Shown here: in pieces, positions 44,493-58,667 of the stretch
Numbering within the stretch: the first letter of the stretch is position 1
Layout of the letters: each line of letters starts with the position of its first letter
Source: Capsicum annuum
Taxonomy: Eukaryota; Streptophyta; Magnoliopsida; Solanales; Solanaceae
NCBI RefSeq assembly: GCF_002878395.1
Contig: NW_025861879.1
Location: 116,701 to 180,700 of the forward strand
Reading direction: 5' to 3'
Length of the DNA stretch: 64,000 nucleotides
Program-made: the position numbers and the translations under genes
Notes under the pieces: model-generated
Seen by the model: only the letters and a program-made list of their open reading frames with translations
The model's database searches: none
Told to the model about the DNA's origin: nothing

Positions 44493-44910
44493 TGTCTTAA
44501 GAAAAATTCAGTAACTTGGGGCTAGAGCATACTAATACTATTCCAAAAATTAAATCAATAGTTCAAAAACTTTCATTTCTAGGGAGACCGCATCCAGAGG
44601 CTCTTATAATTGTAGAAACTGATGCCTCGGACATAGGATAAAGAGGCATTCTTAAATAAGGATTTCCATAGAGTCTACTGAATAATTAGTAAGACTCACA
44701 TCAGAAATTTAGAACGATACTAAAAAAAATTATAGTATTATTAGAAAGAAATTTTGGGTATAGTGCTATGTATTACTAAATTTCAAGATGATTTAATAAA
44801 CAAAGATTTTTTTACTAAGAGTGGACTACAAATAAGCCAAAGATATTTTTAAAAAGAATGTTAAAAATTTAATTTCTAAACTGATATTTGCCAGATGGCA
44901 AGCCTTATTA
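44493..44910 (+). pseudogene. EPRV E RT connection and RNase H (broken)
   Basis: The reading includes a PHPEALIIVETDASDIG word, the RNase H active-site region with the Asp of DAS present, followed by shifted frames and then RWQALL near the end. The RNase H would remove template RNA. The 13.6 kb array interrupts it at 44916, and the domain tail continues at 58546. Frame breaks occur near 44640 and later. Confidence 0.75.
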
Positions 44911-44915
44911 TCTAT
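44911..44915. repeat. Target-site duplication TCTAT (left) of the tandem array
   Basis: The right copy at 58541-58545 reads TCTAG, one mismatch. The flanking viral RNase H sequence is continuous after removal. Confidence 0.7.
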
Positions 44916-47900
44916 TGTAACACCCCAAATTTTTCGAACTAGTCTTTGAACCATCGTTCTTACGTGTATAAGTTATAATCTAAATGATTTCCATGTGAAT
45001 ATAAGTTTTATGATATTTATCCTCATGTTTGATATGATTTTGATGTGAAAAATATTCATAGCAATGACTTAGATCAAAGTTAATCTAAGATCATTTAATT
45101 CGCCCAAAATTTTATATTTGATTCTACAAGAGTCTACTTTAAACGAGTATAACTTTTCATATATGAGGAATTTTTCATCTCAACACATACCAAATTTTAG
45201 ATAAATGAATTGCTTTCCAAAGATACCAATTTATCCTAAATCCGATACCCGAGTGAAAAGTTATAGTATTTTTTGTCTGAGGCAGTAAGCTGCAGCGATT
45301 GCACCGCTCAGTGGTAAGCCTCAAAATCCTAATCCGAGTTACAAATTTTCTATTTAAATGAGTAAGGGGAAATTCGGTCTTTTTCCACCTCAACCCAGGT
45401 CATAAATACACGATCTAAAGCCTCTGTCAGGGTATTATTTGCCCTCATTATCCTATTTTACTCTAAAAAAAACCCTAGTCAATCCTCTTTAAGAACAATC
45501 AAGAATCAAGCTTCCCAATTCAAGAAATCTTTCAAGATTTTGTTTCTTCTTTAAGATTTATTATTTTAAGGTATGTGGGAGTTCATTCATATGTCACCTT
45601 TCACCCATGGAGCCCAAAAACCCTATTTTCAACTAAAGAATGAATTTTTATTCTTATTAGGGAAATTTGTATGTTCAAGAAAGATTTAATTTCATATTTT
45701 TATGGTGTTTTTAATTTAATTCATCCCACATTTGATTCCATGCAAGATCTTAAATTTCATAAGATATGAATTTACATTTTCCATGCTTTATTCAAGTAAA
45801 TTCCATGATAGATCCTAAATTCATGATGTTTAGCAGTATTTCCATGTTTGAAATTCATGCCTTCCACATGTTTGATGAAATTCCCATATCATGTTAAGTA
45901 AATTTCAAGATGAATCCCCAAGTTATGAATTTTACCATATAATTCTATTGTTCACCCATGTTTAGGACATTCTTATGTTCAAGCTATGAACTTTACATAT
46001 TTTGATGAAACACCCATGTCCTATTTCAAGAGAATTTCATTTGAATTCCTAAATTGATGATTTTAGTTATGTAATCATGATATTATCCCATGTTTAAGAT
46101 ATTCCTATGTCCAAGTTCATGATCCCCATGTGTTTTGTGAATTTTCCCATGTTAAAGTATTAATCTCCATGTGTTAGACGAAATGTCCAAGTGATGGGTT
46201 TCTTTAAGTAATGGATACTTATTATGGTAACTAATGCTCTCATGTGTTCTTATTGTTATTGCTATAGTCCTGGGGGTTATGACTACTCGAAGTTTAGCTT
46301 TTGTCTAGTTTTTCAGTATCTACAGAATAATATCAGTTATACCATAGGAAATATTATTCAGTAAGCGATATGGTCAGTTGTGAGTCCAATTAAGTTAGAT
46401 CTATCCGCTTTTAATCCCAGTATCATTTTACACTTTAATAATTACCTTAAAATCCATAGGCACTATTTTTTTAGAATGCCTTGACTTGAGCTTATCAACT
46501 ATTAGTTAATAGTGCATGCACTAGTTAGTATTTCAGTGTTTTTTAGGTGGGAAGAGGATTTAGCACCGAGCAAGTGCAGAGATGGAGATTTCCCCGTCAG
46601 TTAGGAAAAGTTGTTAGTAGCAGTCCTTGTACTCCAAAACTACATAGCCAGCATATGATATGAAGAGTTACCGATCAGTTTAGGTTTGATGACCTCCCAG
46701 GGGTCACCCGTCATATTAGGCTTAACATCCTTAGTCCTTCAAGGAAGTACATTAGTATAGTGGATCCAGACAACCATTGTTAGTACCCATGGCATAGTAC
46801 TGAAACCCTTCTAACTAGAGTTACGAGTTAGACCCTAATTAGCTCATAATGGGGCATGTCTGTTAGATGACACCTCCCACAGTCTCAGTTACAAACTCAG
46901 TACAATAATTAGTTCAAAATTGGTTTTAGTATTGCTTGAGCATATAATATAGATATCAGTTATTCAGTTATCAAATTTTAGTATTTCAGTTTATAGACTA
47001 TTTCAGAATCATGTTATATGCTTAGTCTTGCATTCTCAGATATTACAGTTATCACGTATTTATACTCAGTTATCTCATGTTGCTTAGATAGTCCGTACCT
47101 CATAAGAATAGTACTCCACAGTTTCAGTCCAGTTATTCAAACTAAGTACAACCCAGTTCTATATGTCCAGTATTCAGTTATCAGTTATTCAGTAATCATA
47201 TAATCTTAGTATATGTCAATTTACATTACATAGTTTCAGACTCATCATTCATATAGTATCCATATTTTATCGTATCCCAGCTTCAGTTCTGCTTATATAA
47301 TAAGAGTACAGTTTTACAGAAACTAAGTATAGAAATTCACCAGCTTACCAGATTATGTTCGTTGCTTATGCTTTTAAGATATTTTAGCTTTTAATTTATT
47401 CCATCCTATTGGAGAGTCTACATACACTTAGGATGCATGTTTTACAATTACGTTTGAAATTAGTTTTACTTATTGCATCACCTCTGCATACTTAGGACAT
47501 TCTAGAAGTACTGATCCATATATACGCCTGTGTGGCTACATTATTTGTAATGTAGGTACCATTTGTAAACCGCACATCATAATTAGACAATTGGAATTTC
47601 CAACCAGCAAGTGATAAGTTCTCTTATTTTTGGAACTTCATACAATTTTTAGTTTATGTATAGGTAATTTATTTTCCATGTGTATTGATTAGTGGTAGTT
47701 AGAGGCATGTTCTAGCTACTTATAGCCAGTATAGTAGAGGCTCCATAGATATCAGTCAGAGTCAATCATGTAATTTCAGTTTCTTGCTTCAAATTTATCA
47801 GATTGTAAAGCTTTATCAGTATTATATTTATTTAATATTTTTAGTATGATTTTGTTTCTGCATAATAGAACCACTCTTTTTTATGTTATAATTCAGTTGC

Positions 47901-47990
47901 TTAACAGTATGCCAGTTTATGGGATAGCTTGGGATTACTTGGGGTTCCTAAGCACCATGTGATGACTAGGGGTAGTCTCGAGTCATAACA
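44916..47990 (+). repeat. LTR a of the tandem array
   Basis: TGTAACACCCC start, end CATAACA. Similar to LTRs b and c throughout. Open frames 45175-45393 and 47018-47203 are chance. Confidence 0.88.
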
Positions 47991-50199
47991 AACATGGTAT
48001 CAGATCTAGGTTTTTAAGTGTCCTAGGATGTTTATGAAGCCGTTTCTAGTAGAGTCTTACGAAATGGCACAAAAATGTTTGTACTCTTTTTCAAAAGGTT
48101 ATAGGGTATTTAGTAAATGTTTCCCTTCTTTCATTTCTTAGATCATGCTATAGAAAGGTTCTCTAAGAAACTTACAAAGATTCCCATCCTGCTCTATTCA
48201 TGCCACCTCTATCTTATTTTTGAGGGAATTAGTCAAGCTCAAATTTCTAATAGCTTCCTCAGCTAGTCCCCATAGATATTTATGGGATAACATGTTGGCT
48301 CAGAAAGTATTCCATCAATGCCCTTATATCCTAAAGTTTGAAATATTTCATTCATGTTCATAAAAATCATGCGTTAAGCCAAAGTCAGATGTGCTTTTAG
48401 ATCCTTTCTCAGAATTCCACTTTACAGTATGTGATATAGAGTTAGAAGCATAAACCCAAAAGTTTAGCAGTAGTAGAGTTGGATAGCATTATCCTAATTG
48501 AGAAGATTATATATTTATGGGGATAATTGTACGGAAGATAAATCAATCGGCTTGAACAGTGTATGCAAGAGTTTAAGTTTGTTTATTTAAAATTAAGCAT
48601 GATGGTGTAGATGTGAGTTAAGAGAGGTGATATTAGTAGTCTATGATGATATATAAGTATGTGATATGTTTAGTGAGGCAAGTATGTATTAAAGAGAGTG
48701 TAAGTATATGGTGATGATTGCGGAAGCTAAAGAAAGTCAGGGGTAGCATATTTTATGAGAGTTTAGTATTTATGTGTATCATTATACCTCAGGCTCTAGA
48801 GTAAAGTAATTGCATTTCAGTTTAGAGTTTAGTAAAGTTGTCCACAGACTTAGAGTAATGGCATAAATCTAAGAGGGAGATGATAGAACAGGTAACCAAG
48901 TTGGTCCCTCAGATTTTAGTAGTGATGCTAGAGTATGGTAGAACATCAATAAGGGAGGATAAATCCCAACACATTCTTATTTCTGTATTGTATTTCAATT
49001 ATCATGATATCTATTCATGCCTTACATGTCAACTCCATCATCATAACTCATAGCTATGCACTTTATAGAAAATCATGTACTTTCCTAGCTCCTATTGTGA
49101 GGAGTTTAAGTTCACTCAGCATTACGAATCATGTTCTATGAATTCATGAACTTCAAACTCAGGTCATGCACTTCATGACTCACGTACTTATGCGTTACAA
49201 TATGTTCAGTACTAGTAATCATGCTACACTCCTACTGATTAAAAAAATTCAGTTTATGTCATGTATGACCTTTGTTTAGATCTCTTTGATAAATCCATGA
49301 TGTTGATGCTCTCTTTCTCAAACCTCAATAAAGTGTCAAGTTTTGCATAGTATCCCTTCGTGTTTTAGGTCCTCATTGTCTAACCATTCAGTACCCTTAC
49401 TTTATGTCAAGATAGTGATGATGAGAATTTTTGATAGCATAAGGGGTTTTAAATTCATGATTCAAAGTAGTATTACTATATTATGGGCTCCCTTAGGCAC
49501 GAACATAGTAAGAGAATTCATACTATCTCAGACTTCAGTAGGTAGCTTTATCGATGCCCATGTGTAAATTTTACGTAGCCTCATGTGAAGTGCATTTTCA
49601 AAGTGGAATGTATAGTTGAGTTTTGGCTTTCAATATAATTCAGTTTGCATAACCAACAATCCAGTCTAGTAATCAGATAAATAAGTTCCTATGATTTCCC
49701 ATCTTTCTTAATCATAAGGTAATACATTCACGACCATGCACATTGTAAATTCAGCTCATTTCATGCGTTAGGCATCATATTTAAATTCAATATATTCAAT
49801 CATGATACAATTCGTAAGTGTCCCATGCATCATCTCAATTTTTCCTTAGTATTTTAGCCAAGTCAGTATCATTCGGGAGACGAAGTATCTCAAGGGGACT
49901 ATGTAATACCCCGAATATTAATGTCCTAAATATTTTATCTTTTCTTCACGAAACAAGTTCCATCTAGAAGGTATGGTTACCCATAAGTTGACTCCCTTTT
50001 TTTTTATCTTAGCCTTAAGACCATTCTCATGTCATTACATGTATTCATGAAATCAGTTCATTTCATGTATCATGCTTAGACTTAGTTTTGAAATCATGTT
50101 CCAAGTCATGCATTCAAAACATGATCTCAGATACCTTCATATATTACTCTCAGTCTAACCAGTTTCATTCAAGGAAGAATGTTTCCAAGAGGGAGATAA
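47991..50199 (+). other. Internal region 1 of the tandem array
   Basis: Contains the primer-binding site TGGTATCAGATC at 47995-48006 and a polypurine tract AAGAGGGAGA at about 50188-50197. The first 300 bases show decayed gag-start words, but no protease, RT or integrase is found. The open frame 49343-49567 is not conserved in internal region 2, so it is not a gene. Confidence 0.8.
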
Positions 50200-53100
50200 T
50201 ATAACACCCTGCATTTTTCAGACTAGTCTTTGAACAGTCGTTCTTACGTCTATAAGTTATAATATAAATGATTAACTTGTGAATATAATTTTCATGATCT
50301 TTATCCTCATTTTAGATGTGATTTTGAGGTGAAAAATGTTCATAGGAATAACTTAGATCAAAGTTAATCTAAGATCATTTGATTTGCCCAAAATTTTGTA
50401 TTCGATTCTACAAAGGTCTACTTTAAATGTGTATAAATTTTAATATATATAAAATTTTTCATCTCAATATCCAGAAAGTTATAGATAGTCGAATCATCTT
50501 TCCAATGATACCAATTTCGCCTAAATCCGATACCCAAGTGAAAAGTTATAGCATTTTTGTGTGAGGCAGTAAGCTGTTGCGATTGCACCGCTCAGTGGTA
50601 AGCCTCAAAATCACAGTTCGGGTTATGAATTTATAATTTAAATGAGTGAGGTGAAGTTGGGTCTTTTTCCACCTCAACCTAGGTCGTAAATACATGATCT
50701 TAATCCTCTATTAGGGCATTATTTGCCCTCATTATCCTATTTTACTATAAAAAAAACAAACCCTAATCAATCATCTTTAAGAACAATCAAGAATCAAGCT
50801 TTCCAATTCAAGAAAGCTTTCAAGATTTTGTTTCTTCTTCAAGATTGTTTATTTTAAGGTATGTGGGTGTTCATCCATGGGTCCCCTTTCACCCATGGAG
50901 CCCAAAAACCCTCTTTTCAACTAAAGAATGAATTTTTATTCTTATTGTGGAAATTTTTATGTTCAAGAAAGAATTAATTTCAAGTTTTCATGGTGTTTTT
51001 ATTTTAATTCAGCCCATCACTGATTACATGCAAGATTTTAAATTTCTCATGCTATGAATTTGAATTTCCCATGCTTTATTCAAGTAAATTCCATGATAGA
51101 TCCTAAATTCATGATATTTAGCAATATTCCCATGTTTTAAATTCATGCCTTCCACATGTTTGATGAAATGCCTATATCATGTTAAGTCAATTTCAAGATG
51201 AATCCCCAAGTTATGAATTTGACCATATAATTCTATTGTTCACCCATTTTTAGGACATTCTTAGGTTTAAGCTATGAACCTTTCATGTTTTGAAGAAATA
51301 CCCATGTCCTATTTCAAGAAAATTTAATGTGAATTCCTAACTTCACAATTTTAGTTATGTAATCATGCTATGCTCCCATGTTTAAGATATTCTCATGTCC
51401 AAGTTAATGATCCCCATGTGTTTGGTGAATTGCCCCATGTTAAGGTATTAATCTCCATGTGTTTGATAAAATGCCTAAGTGATGGGTTTCTTTAAATAAT
51501 GCATACTTATTATGGTTTCAAATGCTCTCATGTGTTCTTATTGTTATTGCTATTAGTTCCTAGGGTTATGAATACCTAAAATTTAGCTGTTGCCTAGTTT
51601 TTCAGTAACTATAATATGATTTTAGTTATACCATAGGAAATTTCATTCAGTTAGTGATATGGTCAGTTGTGAGTCCAACTAAGTTAGATCGGTCCCATTT
51701 TAATTCAAGTTATGATTAAAATAATTATCTCTTAATCCGTATGCACTATTATTTTCAGAATACCTTGACCCGAGCTTATCAGTTATCAGATAACAGTGCA
51801 TGTACCAATGTATTTCAATGTCTTTCAGTCGAGAGTAGAATTTAGCACCGACTGAGTGTAGGGATGGCGGGTTCCCCGTCAGCAAGGCATAGTCGTTAAT
51901 AGCAGTCCCTATACTCTAGAACTGTATAGCCAGCGTAGGATTTGAGGAGTCAACCATAAATTTAGGCTTGACTACCTCTCAGGGGTGGCCTGTTATTTTA
52001 GGCTTGACACCCTTAGTCTTTAGATACAGTACATCGGTATAGTAGATCCACACAGCCAGTGTTAGTACTCGTGGCACGGTATTGACACCCTTCAAACTGG
52101 GGTTACTAGTTGGACCCTAATTAGCTCAGATTAGGGCATGTCAGTTAGATGATACCTTCTACAGTCTTAGTTAAAGAATCAATCTAGTAATCAGTTTAGT
52201 AAAGCAGTTTTAGTGTTGCTTGACCATATCATATAGATATCAGTAATTTAGTTATCATATTTCATAATTTCAGTTTGTAGACTATTCTAGAATCATTTTA
52301 AATGCTTGGTCCTGCATTCTAAGATTCTACAATTTTTACGCATTCACGTTCAGTTATCTCATGTTGTTTTGATAGTCCGTACATCATAAAAATAGTACTC
52401 TATAATTTTAGTCTAGTTATTCAGACTGAGTACAACCCAATCCTAGAAGACCAGTATTTAGTTATTAGTCATTTAGTAATCGTATAAGCTTAGTATATGT
52501 CATGTTTCCATCACGTAGTTTTAGACTTAAAAATTATATAGTATACATGTTTTACCTTATCCCAACTTCAGTTATTCTTGTATCATAAAAGTATAGTTTT
52601 ACATAAACTAATTGTAGTGATTCACCATTTTACAAGATTATGTTTGATGCTTATGCTATTAAGATATTTCAGGTTTTAGTTTATTCCAGCCTATTGGTGA
52701 GTCTAATTAAACTTAGCATGCATGTTTTACGATTACGTATGAAATCAGTTATACTTATTGCATTCACCTCTGCATACTTAGTACATTCTAGAAGTACTTA
52801 TCCACATATACGTCTATGTGGCTACATTATTTTATAATGTATGTACCATTTGTAGCTCGCATATTATGATCAGACAGTTATAATTTCCAACCCGTAAGTG
52901 ATAAGTTCACTTATTTCAGAAACTTCAGATAGTTTTTAGTTCATGGACAATTCATTTATTTTCTATATGTATTAATTAGTGGTAGTTGGAGGCATGTCCT
53001 TGCTACTTATAGTTAGTATAGTAGAGGCTCCATAGATATCAGTCAGTGTCAGTCATATAATTTCAGTGTTTTTCATCAGATTTATTAGATTATAAAACTT

Positions 53101-53254
53101 TATCAGTATTGTAGTTATTTTAGATTTTCAGCATGATTATATTTTCGCACAGCAGAATAGCTATTTACCGTATTCTAGTTCATGGGTTAGCTTGGGATGA
53201 CTTTTTGTTCCTAAGAACTGTGTGATGACTCGGGGGTAGTCTCGGGTCATTAAA
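50200..53254 (+). repeat. LTR b of the tandem array
   Basis: Starts TATAACACCCTG (decayed) and ends CATTAAA. It is shared between the two elements of the array. Confidence 0.87.
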
Positions 53255-55467
53255 AACTTAGTATTAGAGCTAGGTTTTCAAGTGTCCTTGGGTGTCTATG
53301 AAGCCGTGTCTAGTAGGGTCTTGTGGAATGGTACGGAGACGTCTGTACTTTTCTTTGAGAGGCTAGAAGTTATTTAGGAAATATTTCCCTTCTTTCATGT
53401 ATCAGATCATGTTATAGATAGGTTCTCTAAGAAACTTACATAGATTCTCATCCTGCTCTATTCATACCACCTCTACCGTGTTTTTAAGGTAACAAAAATA
53501 GTAACGCTCAAATTTCTACAGCTATAGCTTCCTCAGCCAGTCCCCATAAATATTTATGGGATTGTATATTGGCTTAAAAAGTATCCCATCAATGCCCTTA
53601 TGTCCTAAAGTTTGAAATATTTCATTCATGTTCATGAAAATCATGCATTAAAATGAAGTCAGATATGCTTTTAGATCCCTTCTCAAAATCCCATTTTACA
53701 GTATATGATCTAGAGTTAAAATCATAAACCCAAAAGTTTAGCAGTAGAAGAGTTGGGATAGCAATATCCAGATTAAGCAGATTATATATTCATGGGGCTA
53801 GTTGTTTGAAAGGTGAACAGGTAGGCTTGAACAGTTTATGCAAGAATTTAAGTTTGTCAAAATTAAGCATGCTGATGTGGATGTGAGTTAAGAGAAGTGT
53901 TATCAGTAGTCTATGAAGAAATGGAAGTAGATGATATGTTTAGTGAGGCAATTATGTGTCGAAAATAGTGTAAGTATGTGATAATGATTGCGGAAGCTAA
54001 AGAAAGTTAGGGGTAGCATATTCTATGGGAGTTTAGTATTTATGTGTATCATTATACCTCGGGCTCTAGAGTAAACTGGTTGCATTTTAATTTAGAGTTT
54101 AGTAAAGTGGTCCACTGAGTTAGAGTGAAGGCATAAATCTAAGGGTGAGATGATAAAACAAGTAACCAAGACGATCCCTAAGATTTTAGTAGTGATGCTA
54201 GAGTTTTGTAGAACAATCATTAAGGGAGGATGATTCCCAACACATTTTTATTTCAGTGTTGTATTTCAGTCATCAGGGTATCTGCTCATGCCTTACATGT
54301 CAACTCCATCATTACAGCTCATAGTCATGCACTTTATAGAAAATCATGTACTTTCCTAGTTCATAGTATGAGGAGTTCCAGTTCACTGATCATTATGAAT
54401 CATGTTCCATGAATTTATGAACTCCAAACTTAGGTTATGCAGCTCATGACTCATGTTCTCATGCTTTACAGTATGTTCAGTTCCAGTACTCATGCTACAC
54501 TTCCAATGATCAGCAAAATTCATTTTTTGTCATGTATGCCCTTAGTTTGGATCTCCTTGATAAATCCATGATATTGATGCTCTAAACATCAGACCTTAGT
54601 GAAGTGTCAAGTTATTCATAGTATCCGTTCATGTTTTAGGTACTCATGTTCTAACCTATCCGTACCCTTTATTAATGTCAAGATAATGATGATGAGATGT
54701 TGTTAAAGCACAAGGGGTGTTAAATTCATGATTTAGATTAGTATTATAGTGTTATGGGTTCCCTTAGGCTTGAACGTAGTAAGAGAATTCAGTTCATCTC
54801 AGACTTCAGTAGGTATATTTATCGATTCCCATGTGAATATTTTATGTAGCCTTATGTGAAGTGCAATTTTGAAGTGGAATGTATAATTGAGTTTAGGCTT
54901 TCAATATAATTCAGTCCATATAGCCAACAATCCAGTCTAGCAATCAGATAAGCAAGTTCCTATGGTTTCCCATCTTTTCCATTCATGAGGTAATTCATTC
55001 ACGACTATGCAAGTCATAAATTTAGTTTATTTCATGCATTAGGCAATAGATTCAAATTCCATATATTCAACCATGATTCAGTTCATAAGTGTCTCGTGCA
55101 TCATCTCAGTCTTTCCTTAGTATTTTAGCCAAGTCAGTATCATTCGAGAGATGAAGTATCCCAAGGGGAAAATGTAATACCCCGAGTATTAATGTCCTAA
55201 ATATTTTATCTTTTCTTCACGAAACAAGATCCAAGTTGAATTAATGGTTACTCATAAGTTGACTCTCTCTTTTCTATCTTAGCCTTAAGACCATTCTCAT
55301 GTCATTGCATGTATTTATGAAATCAGTTCATTTAATGTATTATGATCAAACTCAGTTATGCAATCATGTTCCAAGTCATGCATTCAAAACATGATCTCAG
55401 TTACCTTTGTACAGTACTGTCATTCTAACCACTCATTCAAAGACGAATGTTCTCAAGGGGGAGATAA
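53255..55467 (+). other. Internal region 2 of the tandem array
   Basis: Aligns with 47991-50199 along its whole length. The primer-binding site is decayed (TTAGTATTAGAGC at 53258-53270) and the polypurine tract AAGGGGGAGA at 55455-55464 is intact. No pol domains are present. Confidence 0.82.
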
Positions 55468-58400
55468 TGTAACACCCCGCATTTTTTGGACTAGTCTTTG
55501 AACTGTCGTTCTTATGTGTATAAGTTATAATCTAAATGAATCCCATGTGAATATAATTTTAATGATCTTTATCCTCGTGTTTGATGTGGTTTTGAGGTGA
55601 AAAATGTTCATAGCATGACTTAGATCAAACTTAAGCTAAGATCATTAGATTCGCCCAAAATTTGGTATTCGATTCCACAAGGGACTAATTTAATTGGGTA
55701 CAACTTTTAATATCAGTGGAATTTTTATCTCAAGACCCAGAAATAATTGAATCAACTTTCCAACGATACCAATTTTGCCTAAATCCGATACCCAAGTGAA
55801 AACTTATAACATTTTTCGTGTGAGGCAGTATAAGCTGCCGTGATTGCACCGCTTTGCGGTAAGCTTCAAAATCGCAGTCCAAATTATGAAGTTTCAGTAT
55901 AAATGAGTTAGGAGAAATTAGGTCTTTTTCCACCTTAATCCAGGTTGTAAATACTCGATCTTAACCCTCTATTAGGGAATTATTTGCCCTCATTATCCTA
56001 TTTTACTCTAAAAAACAAACCGTAATCAATCTTCTTCAAGAAAAATTAAGAATCAAGCTTCCCAATTCAAGAAAGATTTCAAGATTTTATTTCTTCTTCA
56101 ATATTTATTATTTGAAGGTATATGGGAGTTCATCCATAGGTCCCCTTTCACCCAAGGAGCCCAAAAACCTTTTTTTTCAACTAAAGAATGAATTTTTATT
56201 CTTATTATGAGAATTTTTATAATCAAGAAAGTTTTAATTTAATGTTTTCATGGTGTTTTTAATTTAATTCAGCCCATGTGTGATTTCATGCATGATTTTA
56301 AATTTCTCATACTATGAATTTGAATTTCCCATGATTTTTTCATATAAATTCCATGATAGATCCTAAATTCATGATGTTAACATTATTCCTATGTTTTAAA
56401 TTAGTGCCTTCCACATGATTTATGAAATTTCCATATCATGTTAACTCAATTTCAAGCTCAATCCCTAAGTTATGAATTTTATTATATAATTCTATTGTTC
56501 ACCCATGTTTAGGACATTCTTATGTTCAAGCTGTGAACTTTACATGTTTTAATGAAACACTCATATCCTATTTCAAGAGAATTTCATGTGAATTCGTAAA
56601 TTCATGATTTTACTTATGTAATCATGTTATGCTCCCTTGTTTAAGATATTCCCATGTCCAAGTTTATGATCGCCAAGTGTTTGGTAAATTGCCCTATATT
56701 AAAGTATTAATCTATATATATTTGATAAATTGCCCAAGTGATGGGTTTCTTTAAATAATGGATACTTATTATGGTTTCAAATTCTCTTACGTGTTCTTAT
56801 TGCTATTGCTATCGAGTCTTGGGGGTTATGAATACCCAAAATTTAGCTGTTGTCTAGTTTTTACAGTATCTACAGAATGATTTCAGTTATACCATAGGAA
56901 ATATCATTTAGTCAATGAGATGGTCAGTCGTGAATCCAATTAAGTTAGCTCATTCCGGTTTCAATTCGAGTATCAGTTTAAACATTAATAATTACCTCAT
57001 AATATGTATGCATTGTTATTTTCAGAATACTATGACCTAAGCTTATCAGTTATCAATTAACTGTGCATTCACCAGTTAGTATTTTAATGTCTTTCAGTTG
57101 GGAGTAGGATTTAGACTTGAGCGAGTGCAGGGATGGCAGCTTCCTCGTTAGTTAGGTAGAGTTGTTAGTAGTAGTCCCTTTATTCTAGAACTACGTAGCC
57201 AGTGTAGGATATGAGTAACCCATCAGTTTAGGCTTGACTACCTTTGAGGGGTCATCCGTCAAATTAGACTTGACAACATTCATCCTTCGAGATAGTACAT
57301 TAATATAGTGGATCCATACAGCTAGTGTTAGTACCCGTGGCACGACACTGACACCCTTCCAACTAGGGTTACGGGTTGGACCCCAATTAGCTCCGATTGG
57401 GTTGTATCGGTTAGATGATACCTCCCACAATCTCAGTTAAAGACTTAGTCCAGTAATCAGATTTTTATATCAGTTTTAGTGTTGCTTGACCATAGCATAT
57501 AGATATTAGTTATTCAGTTATCAGATTTCAGAATTTTAGTTACAGACTATTTTAGAATAATGTTATACTCTTGGTCTTGCATTCCCAGATATTACAGTAT
57601 TCACGCATTCACACTTAGTTATCTTATGTTGTTTTGATAGTCCGTACCTCATAAGCATAGTAATCCACAATTTTAGTCCAACTATTCAAACTAAGTATAG
57701 CCCAGTCCTACATGACTAGTATTCAGTTATCAATCATTCAGTAATCAGATAATCTTAGTATATGTCTGTTTCCATCACACAGTTTTAGACTCAGCATTCA
57801 TACACTATCCATGTTTTACCGTATCCCAACTTCAGTTCTGCTTATATCATAAAAGTGTAGTTTTATAGAAACTAAATGTAGAGATTCACCAGCTTACCAC
57901 ATTATGTTTGTTGCTCATGCTTTTAAGATATTTTATCTTTTAGTTTATTCCAACCTATTGGTGAGTCTACTTAGACTTAGCATGCATGTTTTATAATTAC
58001 GTATGTAATCAGTTTTAGTTATTGCATTCACCCATGCATACTCAGTACATTCCAAAAGTAATAATCCACATATACGTCTGTGTGGCTACATTATTTCATA
58101 ATGTAGGTACTATTTGTAGCCCACATATTATGATCAGAAAGTTGCAATTTCCAACCAGCAGGTGATGAGTTCTCTTATTTCAAGAACTCCTGACAATTTT
58201 TAGTTCATGTACAGTTCATTTATTTCCATGTGTATTGATTAGTGGTAGTTGGAGGCATGTCCAAGCTACTTATAGTCAGTATAGTAGAGGCTTTATTTAT
58301 GTCATTCAAATTCAGTCATTTAATTTCAGTGTCTTTCTTCAGATTTATCAGATTGTAAAGCTTTATTAGTGTTCTATTTATTTCAGATTTTCATTATGAT

Positions 58401-58540
58401 TATATTTCCGCACAGCAAAACAAATATTTATCATGTTATAATTTATTTTCTTAATAGTATGCCAGTTTATGGGTTTTTTTAGGATCACTTGTGGTTCCTA
58501 AGCACCGTGTGACGACTAGGAATAGTTTCGGGTCATTACA
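55468..58540 (+). repeat. LTR c of the tandem array
   Basis: TGTAACACCCC start and CATTACA end, the best-kept termini of the three. Open frames within are accidental. Confidence 0.88.
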
Positions 58541-58545
58541 TCTAG

Positions 58546-58667
58546 TTTTTATTTTCAAATAGAATTTGTAATGGGAAAAAACAATTCACTCCCAGATTTC
58601 TTCTCTCCCATATTTATTGACTAGGGAACTTCAACAGAAAAATACTGAGACCCGAAATAATAGAAAT
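58546..58667 (+). pseudogene. EPRV E RNase H tail
   Basis: Continues the RNase H interrupted at 44910. The reading includes EFVMGKNNSLPDFF, the familiar end of caulimovirid RNase H, in one frame, then a stop. It aligns with the tails after the join in copies A and B. Confidence 0.7.

Larger units (their letters stand above)
44916..58540 (+). mobile_element. Tandem non-autonomous LTR retroelement: LTR-int-LTR-int-LTR
   Basis: Three LTRs of about 3.06-3.08 kb alternate with two internal regions of about 2.21 kb. The internal regions have a primer-binding site and a polypurine tract but no recognisable pol, so the element is LARD-like (large non-autonomous derivative) of the Gypsy group. Short gag-like remnants occur just after the primer site. 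The outer flanks carry a nearly perfect 5-bp duplication, so the array behaves as one insertion, probably extended by unequal recombination between elements or LTRs. Confidence 0.87.

Noticed and set aside
49343..49567. 74-residue open frame in the internal region of the tandem array
   Set aside because: The matching part of internal region 2 (about 54609-54830) does not keep the frame.
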